Below, piece after piece: positions 1-11,600 of a stretch of DNA of 64,000 nt. Location: assembly GCA_022661535.1 (NCBI GenBank), contig JAKULF010000004.1:1922001-1986000 (forward strand). The letters run 5' to 3'. Position numbers and translations under genes: made by a program. Each line of letters begins with the position of its first letter. Positions within the stretch are counted from its first letter, which is position 1. The DNA comes from Eutypa lata. Its lineage: Eukaryota; Ascomycota; Sordariomycetes; Xylariales; Diatrypaceae. The notes under the pieces were generated by a model. That model was given only the letters and a program-made list of their open reading frames with translations, searched no databases and was not told the origin of the DNA.

Positions 1-1964
1 GGGTTAAACTCTGGAGATTTTGGTTGCGGTTGATCGGTTGCTGTTCTCATCGACCCTTGAAGGACACGTCTATATGGACTTTTTGTTCGGAATAGATGAC
101 AGGTCGGGCTACCGAAAAATAGCGATTTACGTGTCGATAGGCTCTGGGCAGGTAAGGGTTTTCTTCTCGTGGAGGGAACAGCAAGGGTCTGACGGTCTGT
201 TGGCGCAACATTGTGAGTCTCATGTGCCGAAGGAGTTGTGGGGAGAGATGACAATATCTTGACTTCTTGAACCTCTTCGTGATCATCGTGTACTTGCGGC
301 ATAGATTCTGTTTGGCTTCTTCGGAACTTGAAAGGCGTTATTACGGTGTCAGTTGTTTTTACAGACTCTTGGTCAGAATCATCGCCAGTAACGTGTCGGA
401 TCGTCGGGGGGCTATGCAGATGCTGATTATGACAGTCATAGGAGCTGCCTCTTGGAGGAAATACTCCTGTTGTCCTAACATCCTCGACATTTTCCTTCGT
501 TTGAACTTCACTGTTCTGAGATTGTCTTCGCTTTCCTGTGACTCTCTTCATCAGGGCCGAGTATATTCTTTGACCATCAACAATGGATGGAGGCTGTGGT
601 CGTAGTGAAGGAACGCTATTATTTGGTTGTACAGAATGATTGATCGCTGGAGCTCTCCTTGCAGAGGACGAAGTAACATGAGTGCCATTTTCCTTGATGA
701 TGGATAAGCGCTGGCGTTCCCAATTTCCTTTAAGACTGTTCACGGTGGTAACAGTATTAGTGTCAGAATTACCCCAGCTAGTCACACGAGACTTCTCATC
801 GGAGACTCTTCGTTCGCTTCCTAGGGTTTCAACACTCCCTTGGCGAGAACGGAGCTGTTGATTCGACGGCACAGCATGAAGAGACGGGACACCAGATGTG
901 ACACGGGATAGAGCACCTTCATCTGTAAGACAGTCCACCTGGAAGACATCGTCCACGTCATATGCCTGTACCTGCTGCGGAGGGAAGGGTGTATCGGTAT
1001 TTTCATCCTTTCTGAGGTTGAAGAGATTTTTGAACTTGTGCTTTAAGTTGACCGACGCTTTGCGGGTTTTGTTACGTATACTGCCACTCTTTGGAACCCT
1101 CAGTCTTATCGAAGTGGCCCCGTTGCTTACATCTCGCAGGCTTTTCTTGAAAGATCTATCACTCAGGAGGGGATTCGATCGTAAGAATGGCGGCTCCTGG
1201 CTAGTGGAATCTGCACACTGATCACGGCGGTTCTTGAGGAAGCTCATGGATTTTGGTGCTTTGAGGCCTGCTGGTGGTTTATTCTCGTCAGAATTTGGTT
1301 CCATGATCCTAGTGGCCCGGGGCCAGTCATGGTTCGCGGCTACAGTAGGATACCCCTTTCGAAGCCCTCCCATTGTGTTGTATTCAGGTCTAGTGATCAT
1401 AGATCTTGATTTGCGAATTCGACGATAAGAGGATGGAGCTGAAGCTATGTCATCCTCGGGGGTGTAATACTCCTCACTAGTAACAAGCGCATTAATATAG
1501 TCGCCAGCCGTACCCTTGGCTGCAGAAGCCATCCCAGAAGCGAATGGGTTAGGTTCGGGTCGAAGGTCAACAGCAACTTCAGTAACTCGAGGACTATCAC
1601 TACCAGTACGGCCGGTGTGAATAATGTCACTTGTAGTCGTATTCGCTCTAGATACTGTGGATGCCCTGGGTCGAATGAAACGAACGCTCTGTTGATGCCG
1701 AAGTGCCGACTGGTTATCGGCGCACCTTTGAGGACTGCCGTGACTGCTAGTTTCGAGTCTATTGTCATACCGTGAGGGTGGCCATAAGGATAGTTCCGTT
1801 GCCCCCCTATCCTTTGCCCTCATGAAAGCTTGCATGGCTGCAGCTTGAGCATCACGCTCGGCTAGCTCGGGAAGGATATGATCGAGGTGAACGCTCTTCG
1901 TGGAAGAGATTGACTTACGATGGCCTACACCTTTCGAGGACCTCGCACTGCTGCGACGTTGCAT
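1..1964 (-). CDS. Uncharacterised Ser/Thr/Arg-rich conserved fungal protein, C-terminus beyond window edge
   Basis: Reading the minus strand from the ATG at 1964 gives about 654 codons without a stop up to base 1, so the gene is cut by the window edge. The protein is polar, low in complexity and probably largely disordered. Visible landmarks are an N-terminal basic stretch (MQRRSSARSSKG), an Ala-rich helix-like segment (ERDAQAAAMQAFMRAKDR, about residues 36-53), QSVRFIRPRAS, GLKAPKSMSFLKNRRD, and a strongly basic segment KASVNLKHKFKNLFNLRK followed by PPQQVQA. From memory, these blocks resemble a conserved but uncharacterised family in Pezizomycotina; no function is claimed. A GTAAGT near codon 16 could start a 57-nt in-frame intron, but I see no branch site, so I keep the frame unspliced. 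The many short frames on the opposite strand here are shadows. Confidence 0.8.
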   Translation of the reverse strand, partial: MQRRSSARSSKGVGHRKSISSTKSVHLDHILPELAERDAQAAAMQAFMRAKDRGATELSLWPPSRYDNRLETSSHGSPQRCADNQSALRHQQSVRFIRPRASTVSRANTTTSDIIHTGRTGSDSPRVTEVAVDLRPEPNPFASGMASAAKGTAGDYINALVTSEEYYTPEDDIASAPSSYRRIRKSRSMITRPEYNTMGGLRKGYPTVAANHDWPRATRIMEPNSDENKPPAGLKAPKSMSFLKNRRDQCADSTSQEPPFLRSNPLLSDRSFKKSLRDVSNGATSIRLRVPKSGSIRNKTRKASVNLKHKFKNLFNLRKDENTDTPFPPQQVQAYDVDDVFQVDCLTDEGALSRVTSGVPSLHAVPSNQQLRSRQGSVETLGSERRVSDEKSRVTSWGNSDTNTVTTVNSLKGNWERQRLSIIKENGTHVTSSSARRAPAINHSVQPNNSVPSLRPQPPSIVDGQRIYSALMKRVTGKRRQSQNSEVQTKENVEDVRTTGVFPPRGSSYDCHNQHLHSPPTIRHVTGDDSDQESVKTTDTVITPFKFRRSQTESMPQVHDDHEEVQEVKILSSLPTTPSAHETHNVAPTDRQTLAVPSTRRKPLPAQSLSTRKSLFFGSPTCHLFRTKSPYRRVLQGSMRTATDQPQPKSPEFN

Positions 1965-2908
1965 GTGTATTTTTGAAGTTGAAATCTACTTGGATAAGGG
2001 GAATTCGGCGCTGTGGGACAGTTTGTTCAGTGCGCACGCATGTATGCGCAGGACAAAGCAACCAAGAAGACACAGATGGGGAGCAAGATAGAAAGATGAA
2101 TCGTTGGCTCGGGTCAAAGTCAAAGCTAACCAAAGCCGTCGATGGATAACAGAGTAGATGTTGATTGTGATGATATAATTGAATCTCCAGAAATACATGT
2201 AGTAAAGGGGGTATATGTGAAGTTGGACATGAGGGGTTGAAAGTGAAAACTGTCTGAAACTCGCTAATATCATGGATGGTATGTTGATGTTTACGTACTT
2301 CCCTACCTCTTCATTTTACGCCGGTTAGTTCCTTCCAATTCATGGGAGAATTAGATCCCAATGTAATGTTAGGTGGTATATTATGGAAGGAGCGAAGTGC
2401 GGACGGGCAGGCGCACTATCTCCTATTAGCATTTCAGGGGCAGGATAAAATAATAGAGTAAAGTCGACAAATACCTCGACTAGGCACTTAAAATAATCAA
2501 ATCACCCCTATTAAATACCTAGTAGGTAGAGACGAGGTAGTTAGATCCATGCTGATATCGTAGGTTCACATATCTACACTCAGCGACCCTTTCAGACTCC
2601 ACTGTCACGCTGTTCACGGCTTCTAGGCACCCTAGGACTTAGGATATGAGCAAGTCATCTTTGTCACAGAAGCTCTAAATATGTGGTGTCAAACTTATGC
2701 CATTAATGCTAGGTCAAGACAACTCTAGGAACTCGTTTATTAATGCAATTGAAACCCATGTCACGGCACGATAAGAAATTCCGGGGCACCCATATACCAA
2801 AAAGGACAAGTACAAATTCCTTACTGTCTTCCCATAAACAAACAGCACGAGCCATCATCCATCAGTGAGCCATTTCACAAGGCTCGAGGGTCAATCAACT
2901 TAAGACAC
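1965..2908. other. Intergenic: upstream of the partial gene, downstream of the protease gene
   Basis: Both neighbours are on the minus strand, so this is the promoter and 5' UTR of the partial gene plus the 3' UTR of the protease gene. It is AT-rich around 2440-2560, with TACCTAG/TAGGTAG motifs near 2515-2530. I see no coding frame with codon bias or splice support. Confidence 0.6.
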
Positions 2909-4563
2909 TTAATCCCGAAGCTCCTCGAAGAACTCCTTAAGCTCCTCATCAATAACTTCGTGGATCTTCTGGGAGAGCTCTTCGGCCTTGTCAGAGACCG
3001 ACGAGAAACCCTTAACAACCTTGCCAGAGACAACGTTGAAATCCTCCTCAATAGCCTTCTCGAGCTCCTCGAGGGTAACCGAGTTCTCAGGAGTCTTCTC
3101 CGCAGTGTAGCCACCCTCCGCAATGATTTGAGAGTAGTTAGCCTTGCCACCACCGTTGAAAGCGAGCAGGTTGGGAGTGTCCTTGGGGATATCCGAAAGA
3201 GTGTTCTCAGTGGCGATGCTGACAAGGTTCTTCTTCAGCTTCTCCGGAGTGATCTCAGCCATTCCATACTCTGACTCCTTGGCAGGCTGGAGGGAGAGGA
3301 AGTAAGACAGGAGACCAGCCAGATGAGGGGAGGCCATGGAAGTACCCGAGATGGTGTTGATGGCCGTCTTGCTTCCAATCCAAGTAGACTGGATGCTAAG
3401 ACCAGGGCCGAAGATGTCGACACACTTGCCCCAGTTGGAGAAGTAGGCACGGCTATCATCAAGAGCGGAGGCTCCGACAGTTACAGCCTTGGTGGCAGCA
3501 GCGGGGGAGTAGTTGCAAGCATCAGCATTGTCATTACCGGCGGCCACAGCGAAGTGCAGACCAGCCTCGACAGCAGCGTTTACAGCTTGGTCAAGAGACG
3601 GGGACTTGCCACCACCCAGAGACATGTTGGCAGCAGAACCCTTGAAGCCTTTGCGCTTGCCCTTCTTGGCGAGGCTAACCTGCTCCAAGTGAGCTTCAGC
3701 AGCCCACTCGACGCCCTTCATAACATCAGACATGGTACCGGAGCCGTTGGATCGCAGGACCTTGACTGCGTAGATATGGGCCTTCTTGGCAACGCCGTAT
3801 TTCTTGCCACCAACAGTACCAGAGCAGTGAGTACCGTGGCCATTGCCATCAATGTCCTCATCGCCAGTAGGGATAGTCTTGCCCCACTTGGCACGACCCT
3901 CGAAGTCGACGTGCTCGATGTTGGTGCCTGTGTCAATAATATAGGCATCGACACCCTCACCGCCGTCGGCGGCATACAAGTACTTGTTGTATGTACCAAA
4001 CGACAAGGTATCACGGTGGGACACACGAGCCAGACCCCAAGGCGCGTTGGTCTCAAGCTCGGGGTCCTCGGAGGCCATGGTGTGGACGATCGAGTCGCGC
4101 TCAATGTATTCGATCTGTGGAAAATACTGTGTAAGCCATAATGTTTCACACCGATATCAACGAACTAAGGGAAATGATGGAAGCAACATACATCAGGGTG
4201 TCTCCGGAGCTCTTCAATAACAGAGTCATCGAAATGGCCAGAGTAGCCAAGGAAGTCACCACCAATCTTGTAGGTGTGAGCAAGACCCCGGAATACATCG
4301 TCTACACTAGGGAAATGACCACGCTTCCGGAGCTCGATCCGCTCTTGTTCACGGCTGGTGTGGATTTGTTGGACCCAAGAGTGGTGGTCCGCAGCGGCAG
4401 AGTCTGACACATGCTTCTTGAACTTAACGATGTAAGAGTTGGGAATCTCGTCGGTGCCGATTGACGAAATAACAGGTGCAACTCCATCGTGGATTGTCTC
4501 GTAGCTGAACGATGGCGCTGCCGCGGCAGCGCACGCCAGAGAGAGAAGAGCAACGAACTTCAT
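2909..4563 (-). CDS. PRB1: Vacuolar subtilisin-like serine protease (cerevisin/proteinase B type, family S8)
   Basis: There are two exons, 4563-4192 and 4114-2909. The 77-nt intron has donor GTATGT and acceptor CCACAG and falls between HPD and IEYIERD; the protein is 525 aa. Residues 1-18 form a signal peptide (MKFVALLSLACAAAAAPS). An I9-type propeptide follows (IPNSYIVKFKKHVS to EYIERDSIVHT). The peptidase S8 domain has Asp185 (IIDTGTN), His217 (GNGHGTHCSG), the oxyanion Asn318 (AAGNDN) and Ser383 (SGTSMASPH), so the triad is intact. The Lys-rich loop around residues 266-285 and the helical Glu/Lys-rich C-terminal extension are typical of vacuolar proteinase B homologues rather than secreted alkaline proteases. 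In this family the propeptide is removed during vacuolar delivery and the enzyme activates other hydrolases. The start was chosen at the signal peptide; an upstream in-frame extension reads through 5' UTR and starts at no better codon. Confidence 0.95.
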
Positions 4564-4860
4564 TCTGGTTGATAGATGATAGATTTGGTGTTGTTTTGTT
4601 GGATGGTTGATGGGAATGCAGCAGCCGATTGATGATAAGTCTACCCGAGACTCAAAGACCCGCAAACACGAACAAGGAGAAATAAAACTCGAGAAATCAA
4701 GCTAATGACTCCTCAAAGTTGATAAAACCGCAAAGGGGATGATGGATTAATGGATGATGAGGATGAGGATGAAGTTGGAGGATTGATGATGGAAGAAGAA
4801 GAGAGAGTTTAAGAAGGAGGAAGGAAGGCAAAGCTTGGGGAGCTCTATCGTAATGACGAC
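4564..4860 (-). promoter_or_regulatory. Probable 5' UTR and core promoter of the vacuolar protease gene (pyrimidine-rich on the coding strand)
   Basis: Just upstream of the protease ATG the plus strand is a long purine-rich tract (GATGAGGATGAGG and AGAAGAAGAGAGAG at about 4736-4830). On the transcribed orientation this is CT-rich, a common feature of highly expressed filamentous-fungal promoters upstream of the transcription start. The assignment rests on position and composition only. Confidence 0.4.
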
Positions 4861-7800
4861 CTTAGGGGACTAACGCTGATAAGGGTGGCCACGCACAGCT
4901 CAGCGAGCGGACGGCTGCCTTCTAGTCTAAGGACCAAATGGTTGGCGTGTGACGCATATGTTCCGGGGTTAGAGGCGCAGGGCGACCAAGATAAGACTAA
5001 GATAGCTTAGCGTTGTGGATATTCGTCGAGTTCAGTGGGTGTGTCCAAGTGTCGCGAGACCTCCTCTTGATTATACAATGCTAACTACTACCTGAAGGTA
5101 CAAAGTATCTTGCTCTTTATTGTAGCTCACTCATAGGGGTATGGTCAGGTGCTCAAGAACTTCGTCAGCAAAGATGCAATCAACATAAGACAAACTAAAT
5201 TATATGTATGACTTTCTTTCGTAGAATCACTGAATGCGGAGTTTATCCAGTCTCACACTCAACGTATGCATGACAAATTCCCTGAGTAGTGCATGTGAAT
5301 GTACATTGAATTCACTGAGGTTTCCATGGCAATTAATCCATTTAAACGAAGGTATCATATGTACCGCTAGTTAGTTATACCGACCTCAGTAGATAGAAAG
5401 TAGGTACATAAGCGTGATAAGAGACATCTAGCAGGTCTGATAGTCTCCATCCTCCACGTCTAGGTAGGTACCATTATGTAAATGCATTGGAGCCTTCGTA
5501 CATGAAGGTTGCATTGGCTCCCACAATCCCAGTCCTACAGTCCTATCAACCATAGCCCGAGGCTGCCAATTCCGTGGGTGACGGATGCTGCAACACACAT
5601 ATGCATCAGCATCTTCACCCGAGACGCCTTAGACCCTGAAACCTTTGTAGATCTCCTCCTACTTGCCGACGTTTCTAAGGTAATCTTCCCATCAGTCCAT
5701 CATGAGATTCTATCCACATTAACACAAAGCCACCTTCTCTATCTTTATCTGAGTCGTTGGAGGTTGGTTCCAATTTGTTGAGGAGCCAGTCCACCAACTG
5801 TCCCGTGCGAATGACCTGACTTCATTGTTGTTAAACGGCAATGCAGGTGGGCATAGATCTACGAAACATGTACATAGGTACATGAACACATATGTAACTA
5901 GCCCCAGCTTCCCCCAGCGCCCAGGAGCCAGGAGCTTCCCCGGTCGCTTTGTCCCGTAACTACTGGACATGACAAGTGCCAATCGATTCAGTGGATCAAG
6001 GCAGGCTAAGTGGAACTAGCCGACTCAAAAGGACCCTTATCCATCCAATCATGCTCCTCAGGGCTTTAACGGTAATGCAATCCGATTTCGGACTTTATCA
6101 TCTGCATCTATGTACCTACCTACTTACGTAGGCTGGTAGGAATACTTGGCATAACATCTGCTGAGGCGGTAGGTTGCCTTGATCTGCATCACGTGTCTTA
6201 CTCTATTCCCATGTCTGCATATACGATATAGGTATCTATGTCTCAAAGCAAAGTCGGTTTCTAAGCCGTATTTCCCTTCGGCATTAAGTTCAATCTATGA
6301 ATTAGATGCCCAACATCTACTGGGTAGTTAGTTTCACGAAGCTTTAGTGTTTCACCCCATCTCAAGATTCGGTTAACTACCTCGGTAAGGTTGAAGTTTC
6401 GTGAAGATATACGTATGTTCAATCTAACTAGGTAGTCATGATATTGTAGAGTAGGAACCAGATCATAAGGGGAAGTAATATGTGGATTACAAAATGTTAG
6501 CTTAAGTCCGTAGCTTTCAATCAAGCTGTTGAGCTAAATCCTACATCCCTTATACTTCTATATTCTCACATTGGTTCGGAGTCAAATATCTACTACGCTC
6601 GGCAGCGGGACAGGCACGACATTTCTAGGAAAGGGACAGATTATACTTCTTTGGCAATAGTAGTTTGCTCGCCGGCTTCATCGTCTCGGGTTCCTGAGTA
6701 GATCTGGAAGCAGTACATGGAGACAAAGAATCGAAACGAGCTTAGATCTAAGCAGAGATTTAGTAGTACATAAGTGTTCTGGCTTTTATGTCCATCTTCA
6801 AAATCCTGTAGCACTGAGAAGGCTACGGTGTAAAGAAAAATCCAGTAGAGAAACGTACGGAGCTGGACTTCAACTCAGGTATAGTAATGAACGGAAATTT
6901 TCACGTTATATGTCAATCATTGGTGTATTTTCCTAAACTTGAATCCATCCCAGATACCAAAGCCATCTAAAGGTCCTTCTACGACAATTTCGTTCTAGAG
7001 ATAACGAAGTTGCTCAAGATATCTTCGCTCTACTTATCTATGATGTGGTTCATTAACGTATATAAATGGACATAAACCTAAACAGCAAGGCTTGAGTTGA
7101 TCCCAAATATCAAAGTAACTGATGATGATGAGATTGTTATTGGAACGTTTGTGAGAATGCTAAAGGCAGAGTTGGAGATATCGTTACCTATAACTCGCTT
7201 TATCGTGTTATCCATCTCGATGTATCAGATTTCATTACATCATACCCATTGATGCTGGTCCAGTGCCCAGCCATATAAGACCTTTAGTTAGGTATGTATA
7301 TAATGAAGGATGTGGTGGACCATATATGACAAAGCAGGTTGTGTATGCTCAAAACAATATTCAATATTAAACTAAGAAGCCATTGCTGATATTAACTCAA
7401 TAGATAGAGCCCGATAGGAATATTACGTTTCCAATCTGATATAAGCCAAGTGTGTTTATATATGGTACTAGAAAACAGACAGAAGATCAATCAGATAAAA
7501 AGACACATAGTAGCAATGAAAACTCATATAGACTGACCAACATACCTGACTGGTATCTAGGACGTACTGTAATAATATTCTACGAAACGGAATGCCCAAC
7601 TTTATCATTTTGCAACAAATATACAGCAAGGAGTTTGTTGAGATCAACTTATAAAAGCCATTTAATAAAAAAATTGTCGTGAAGCGATATGAGAGACTTG
7701 GTTGCGTGATTTCTTCCGGGACCTACTGGATAATCTACCTAAGGTATTAGATATCATCATGGGTGATTGCAACATAAAACATAAGTAACAGGATCAAACC

Positions 7801-8644
7801 AAATGTGATATATAAACCGTAACTATGGATAAGGCAAGTGAACTTGAATGCTTTAGTTAATATTTATCAAGCAGGCGGATGACAGGTAGGTATTAAATGC
7901 AGATTATGGCTGTGATTATAACTGGGGATACACGATTTATGTTTATGGGGGTCTTTAGTTATCATCCAACGACAATAGCTAGGGGCTCAGTATGTTGACA
8001 TACTACTACCTATGCACACCTGCTATTCAGTATGAATTTATTTTAGTACAAATGATACCGGATTTTAGAGAAGATAAATACTGCTTCAATGATAATGGCT
8101 AATAAGTCGAAAAGCACGATATCCCTGTAGGTGCCGCTACCTACGTATCTACTTTAAGTGCTTAATCGTCTTAGTGCATAATTAGGTCTAGCATGGTTCA
8201 CTTACCACACTTGAATACCAGAATACCTAAATTTAGCTCAAGTCCAGCACAAAATACCCTGCATAGTTACGTGCCTAGACCCACGTTACAGCGCTTCCTA
8301 CTTCGTACTTCTTGCTCAGCCCCATGACAAGGCTGATAACTTTATGCAACAGAGAACCAACCAGAAACGTTGGTCGAAGATAAGCATTGCTCAATCACGA
8401 AGGCAACAAGATCTACTGGTTTTTAGGCAGGTATCGCAAATATCAAGCAAGACAATACCTTATTTGACCTGACTTGACTGCAATACACACATTGGGATAT
8501 GACGAGGTCAATTTAACGATATTCCGTCCCTAAGTCCTTCTATGCTCGCTGGGATGAGAAGTGGCCTAGACCCCCGCCGGGTACTAGAGCTAGGTAAAGG
8601 TCGAGGGTTGTCTTTGATATGAGACACCATTTATATAGACGAAG
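4861..8644. other. Gene-free spacer between divergent protease and BEACH genes
   Basis: About 3.8 kb between two outward-facing genes. Short frames exist on both strands, but none has splice support, codon bias or recognisable motifs. GC content drops from about 5100 onward, and 6300-8500 is rich in TA dinucleotides and scattered stops, as expected of decayed sequence. TAGGTAGG/CCTACCTA motifs recur (5392-5405, 5461-5470, 6113-6140). Confidence 0.6.
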
Positions 8645-11600
8645 ATGGCTACCAGATCTAGATTAAGTCGTTATAGGTCGTCGACATCGACGTCAACACC
8701 ACCCCAGACATCCAAAGCGACCGAAGTGCTGCAGCGACTTCTCGATAGTTTATCTTCTATTGTAACGAACCGTCCCAACGACTACCCCGATATCCAAATC
8801 CTCATAAAGCAGGCTCGGCAGGTCCAGCAATACCTCTCCGCAACCACCCCACCAAGCACCGTGCAAGATGATTTTCGACATCTTCGCGGCTTCCACCGCT
8901 TATTCGACGTGCTACGAGCCTTTTCTGGCTTTTATAACCCACAAAAGCGGGATGAAGAAGAGACAAAGCACTGCTTCGAACTTTTAGATGCCGTATTCGC
9001 CGTTCTGTCTTCTGCTTTCGAAGGGCACCCGGGCAATAGGCGTTATTTCAGAACACGGGTCGAAGGTGGAGGATGGGATGCTTTAGAGCAGACAATAGCA
9101 AGCATCGGGCTTGGAGGTAGCGACTCGGATCTCTGGACCCTCGGCCAATTGTTTGGAAAGCTGTTCGCATTATCCACGAATAACAAAGCCTTGGACAGAC
9201 TATGTTGCGATGCTGTATTAAGTGACGCCTCCTCTCAGGCTCAACCACCCCAATCTGGCATTGGGGAAGATGGCACCCAGAGTGAAACAGACCCGCCCCG
9301 TCCAAAAGATCCTGCTATCACAATCGATTCTGCTATCAGCCAGTCCTTGAGTTCTACATCGACTTTGCAGAACCCAGAAGTCATTCGTACAATCATGGAC
9401 TTCTGGGAGTCGATACCAAGAGATGGAGGAGCTTCAGAAAACTTTGTGTCCCTTCTAGTGCTGAAGCTACTATCCGCAATTATTGCCGCCTCGAGTATTA
9501 ACCTCTATCTTATCCATGAAACAGGGGTACTTTCTCGATTCCTTCAGTTAGCTTTCGATGATGGTTCTGCTCTTAGTAAGACGGAACGAGATGTGATTCT
9601 AACTTGCTGTCGGTCTCTAATGTCATTTGGTCTCAATACTCTCACTGATGCTCAATCACTTTTACTCAATCCTTCTCCGGTCTCGTCGGATTTTTGTTTA
9701 GAAATGATGAATAGACACATCAGCCCACCATTCATCCAATTCGACTTATCCCTTCATGGCCATGCTTCCATCGATCTACCAAAACTTGGCCGGCTGTTCC
9801 CGCCGCAATCAACTGCTGGCTATACTTTCACCACGTGGATTCGCATTGAACGGTTTGATCCAAAATCGCATACAACTCTCTTTGGCGTCTTTGATGCTAC
9901 CCAGACGTGTTTTCTTTTGGCATACATTGAGAAAGATACTCGCAATTTCATATTACAGACGTCAATCACTTCCCAGCGGCCAAGCGTGAGGTTCAAGTCC
10001 TTCACATTCCAAGAGCACGAGTGGTATCATATTGCTATCGTCCACCGAAGACCAAAGACTATGGTTGCCAGCAAAGCCTCACTTTATGTAAATGGGGAGT
10101 TTGTGGAACAACTCAGGACCACTTATCCTTCCCCACCACCCCTGACCAACGGGAGTACTGATAGCTTTGCTTCGTTTACGTCTAACAGTAACAAGAATAT
10201 GCCAGTTCAAGCCTTTATAGGGACGCCGCGAGAACTTTCCTCACACGTTGGTCCTGGCTTAATCCATACCAAATGGTCTCTTGCATCTGCCCACCTCTTC
10301 GAGGATGTTTTCAATGATGAGCTCTTAGCGGTCCCCAGTAGGCTAGGTCCTGCGTACCAGGGGAACTTCCAAGACTGCCTTGGTGGTTTTCAGACATATA
10401 GAGCTTCGGCCTCCCTAGGTCTTCAGAACGACCTAGTTAGTACAGGGAAGAACGGTGACTCGGACATCATGAGGGCTATTCGTGATAAAGCTGCCAATCT
10501 AATACCGGAGAATCGTGTCCTCCTCAGCATGCTGCCATCTTCGATCTTCAGAGAAAGTGAAGGCTTTAATGAGTCACAGCTGTTTCGATCACTGTCTAGG
10601 GGGCCTGCGAATACTCTGGTACAGATGGTCTTGAAGAGTGGCACAGGCATCGCTATAAATAGTGCATTGCCGTCGATCAACGATGCTCTCCTTCGCTCAA
10701 ACGGTGTAGCCGTGTTAGCTGGGGATCCAATCATCGCGACCCCCCAATTCTTCGATGATGCACTTTGGAGACTGGCAGGATTTACACCATTAGCGCTTAA
10801 ACTGATCGACCGGGCTTCTACTGTGGACGCCCTTCTTCGTGCTGTAGAAATGGTGTTTAAATGCATCAACTCTAGCTGGCGGAATAGCGAAGCTATGGAA
10901 AAAGATCAGGGATATGCCATCCTAGCACTTCTCCTTAAGGTAAAGCTGGGGTTTACTACTTCTCTTAATGAAAGTCCTACGCAGAGGATGTCCTTACAAC
11001 CCGGCGAGAGGGATCAATTATGTTTTCAACTCCTCAGCCTCTTGCTAGAGTTCGTTGGGTATAAGCACTATGAGCCTCTTGAATCAGTCATAATTAATCC
11101 TCTGGCGTATCGTGTCCTCCTGGTCGATTTCGATGGGTGGAGAAGAAGCGCCCCGATCGTGCAAGAGCTATACTATAAACAGTTCATAACCTTCGCTGCT
11201 AGGAGCAAATACCACCAATACAATAACCGCAGGTTGATTCGAATGAGTGAGTAGTATTATATCTGATATTATACTACTATTACTAATGGGACGTCAACTA
11301 GGAATTGTGAAAAGGCTGCTCGATGCCGTAAAGTCGGAGCTAATACCGGAAAACGTGATTCCCTTGTTCATGGGAACCATCGAAGACCTCGTTAGACGTA
11401 GCTACAATACGGAAGTCCATCGAACACTTGCCTTGTTTATTACTTATGCTTTCCATTCCCCTTCAGGGTCACGTACGCCGAAACCTCCCTCGATATCGAG
11501 CCGTACTGCCACGCCTTCGAACCCCGCACCCAAACGGCCTTTGATTGAACTGAATGGAACTAGCCAAGGCGCCGTGAAATACGTGACGAAAAGAGAAGTC

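Noticed and set aside
3323..4141. 272-codon plus-strand frame opposite the vacuolar protease
   Set aside because: It overlaps the intact catalytic domain on the other strand; the sequence has no recognisable family.
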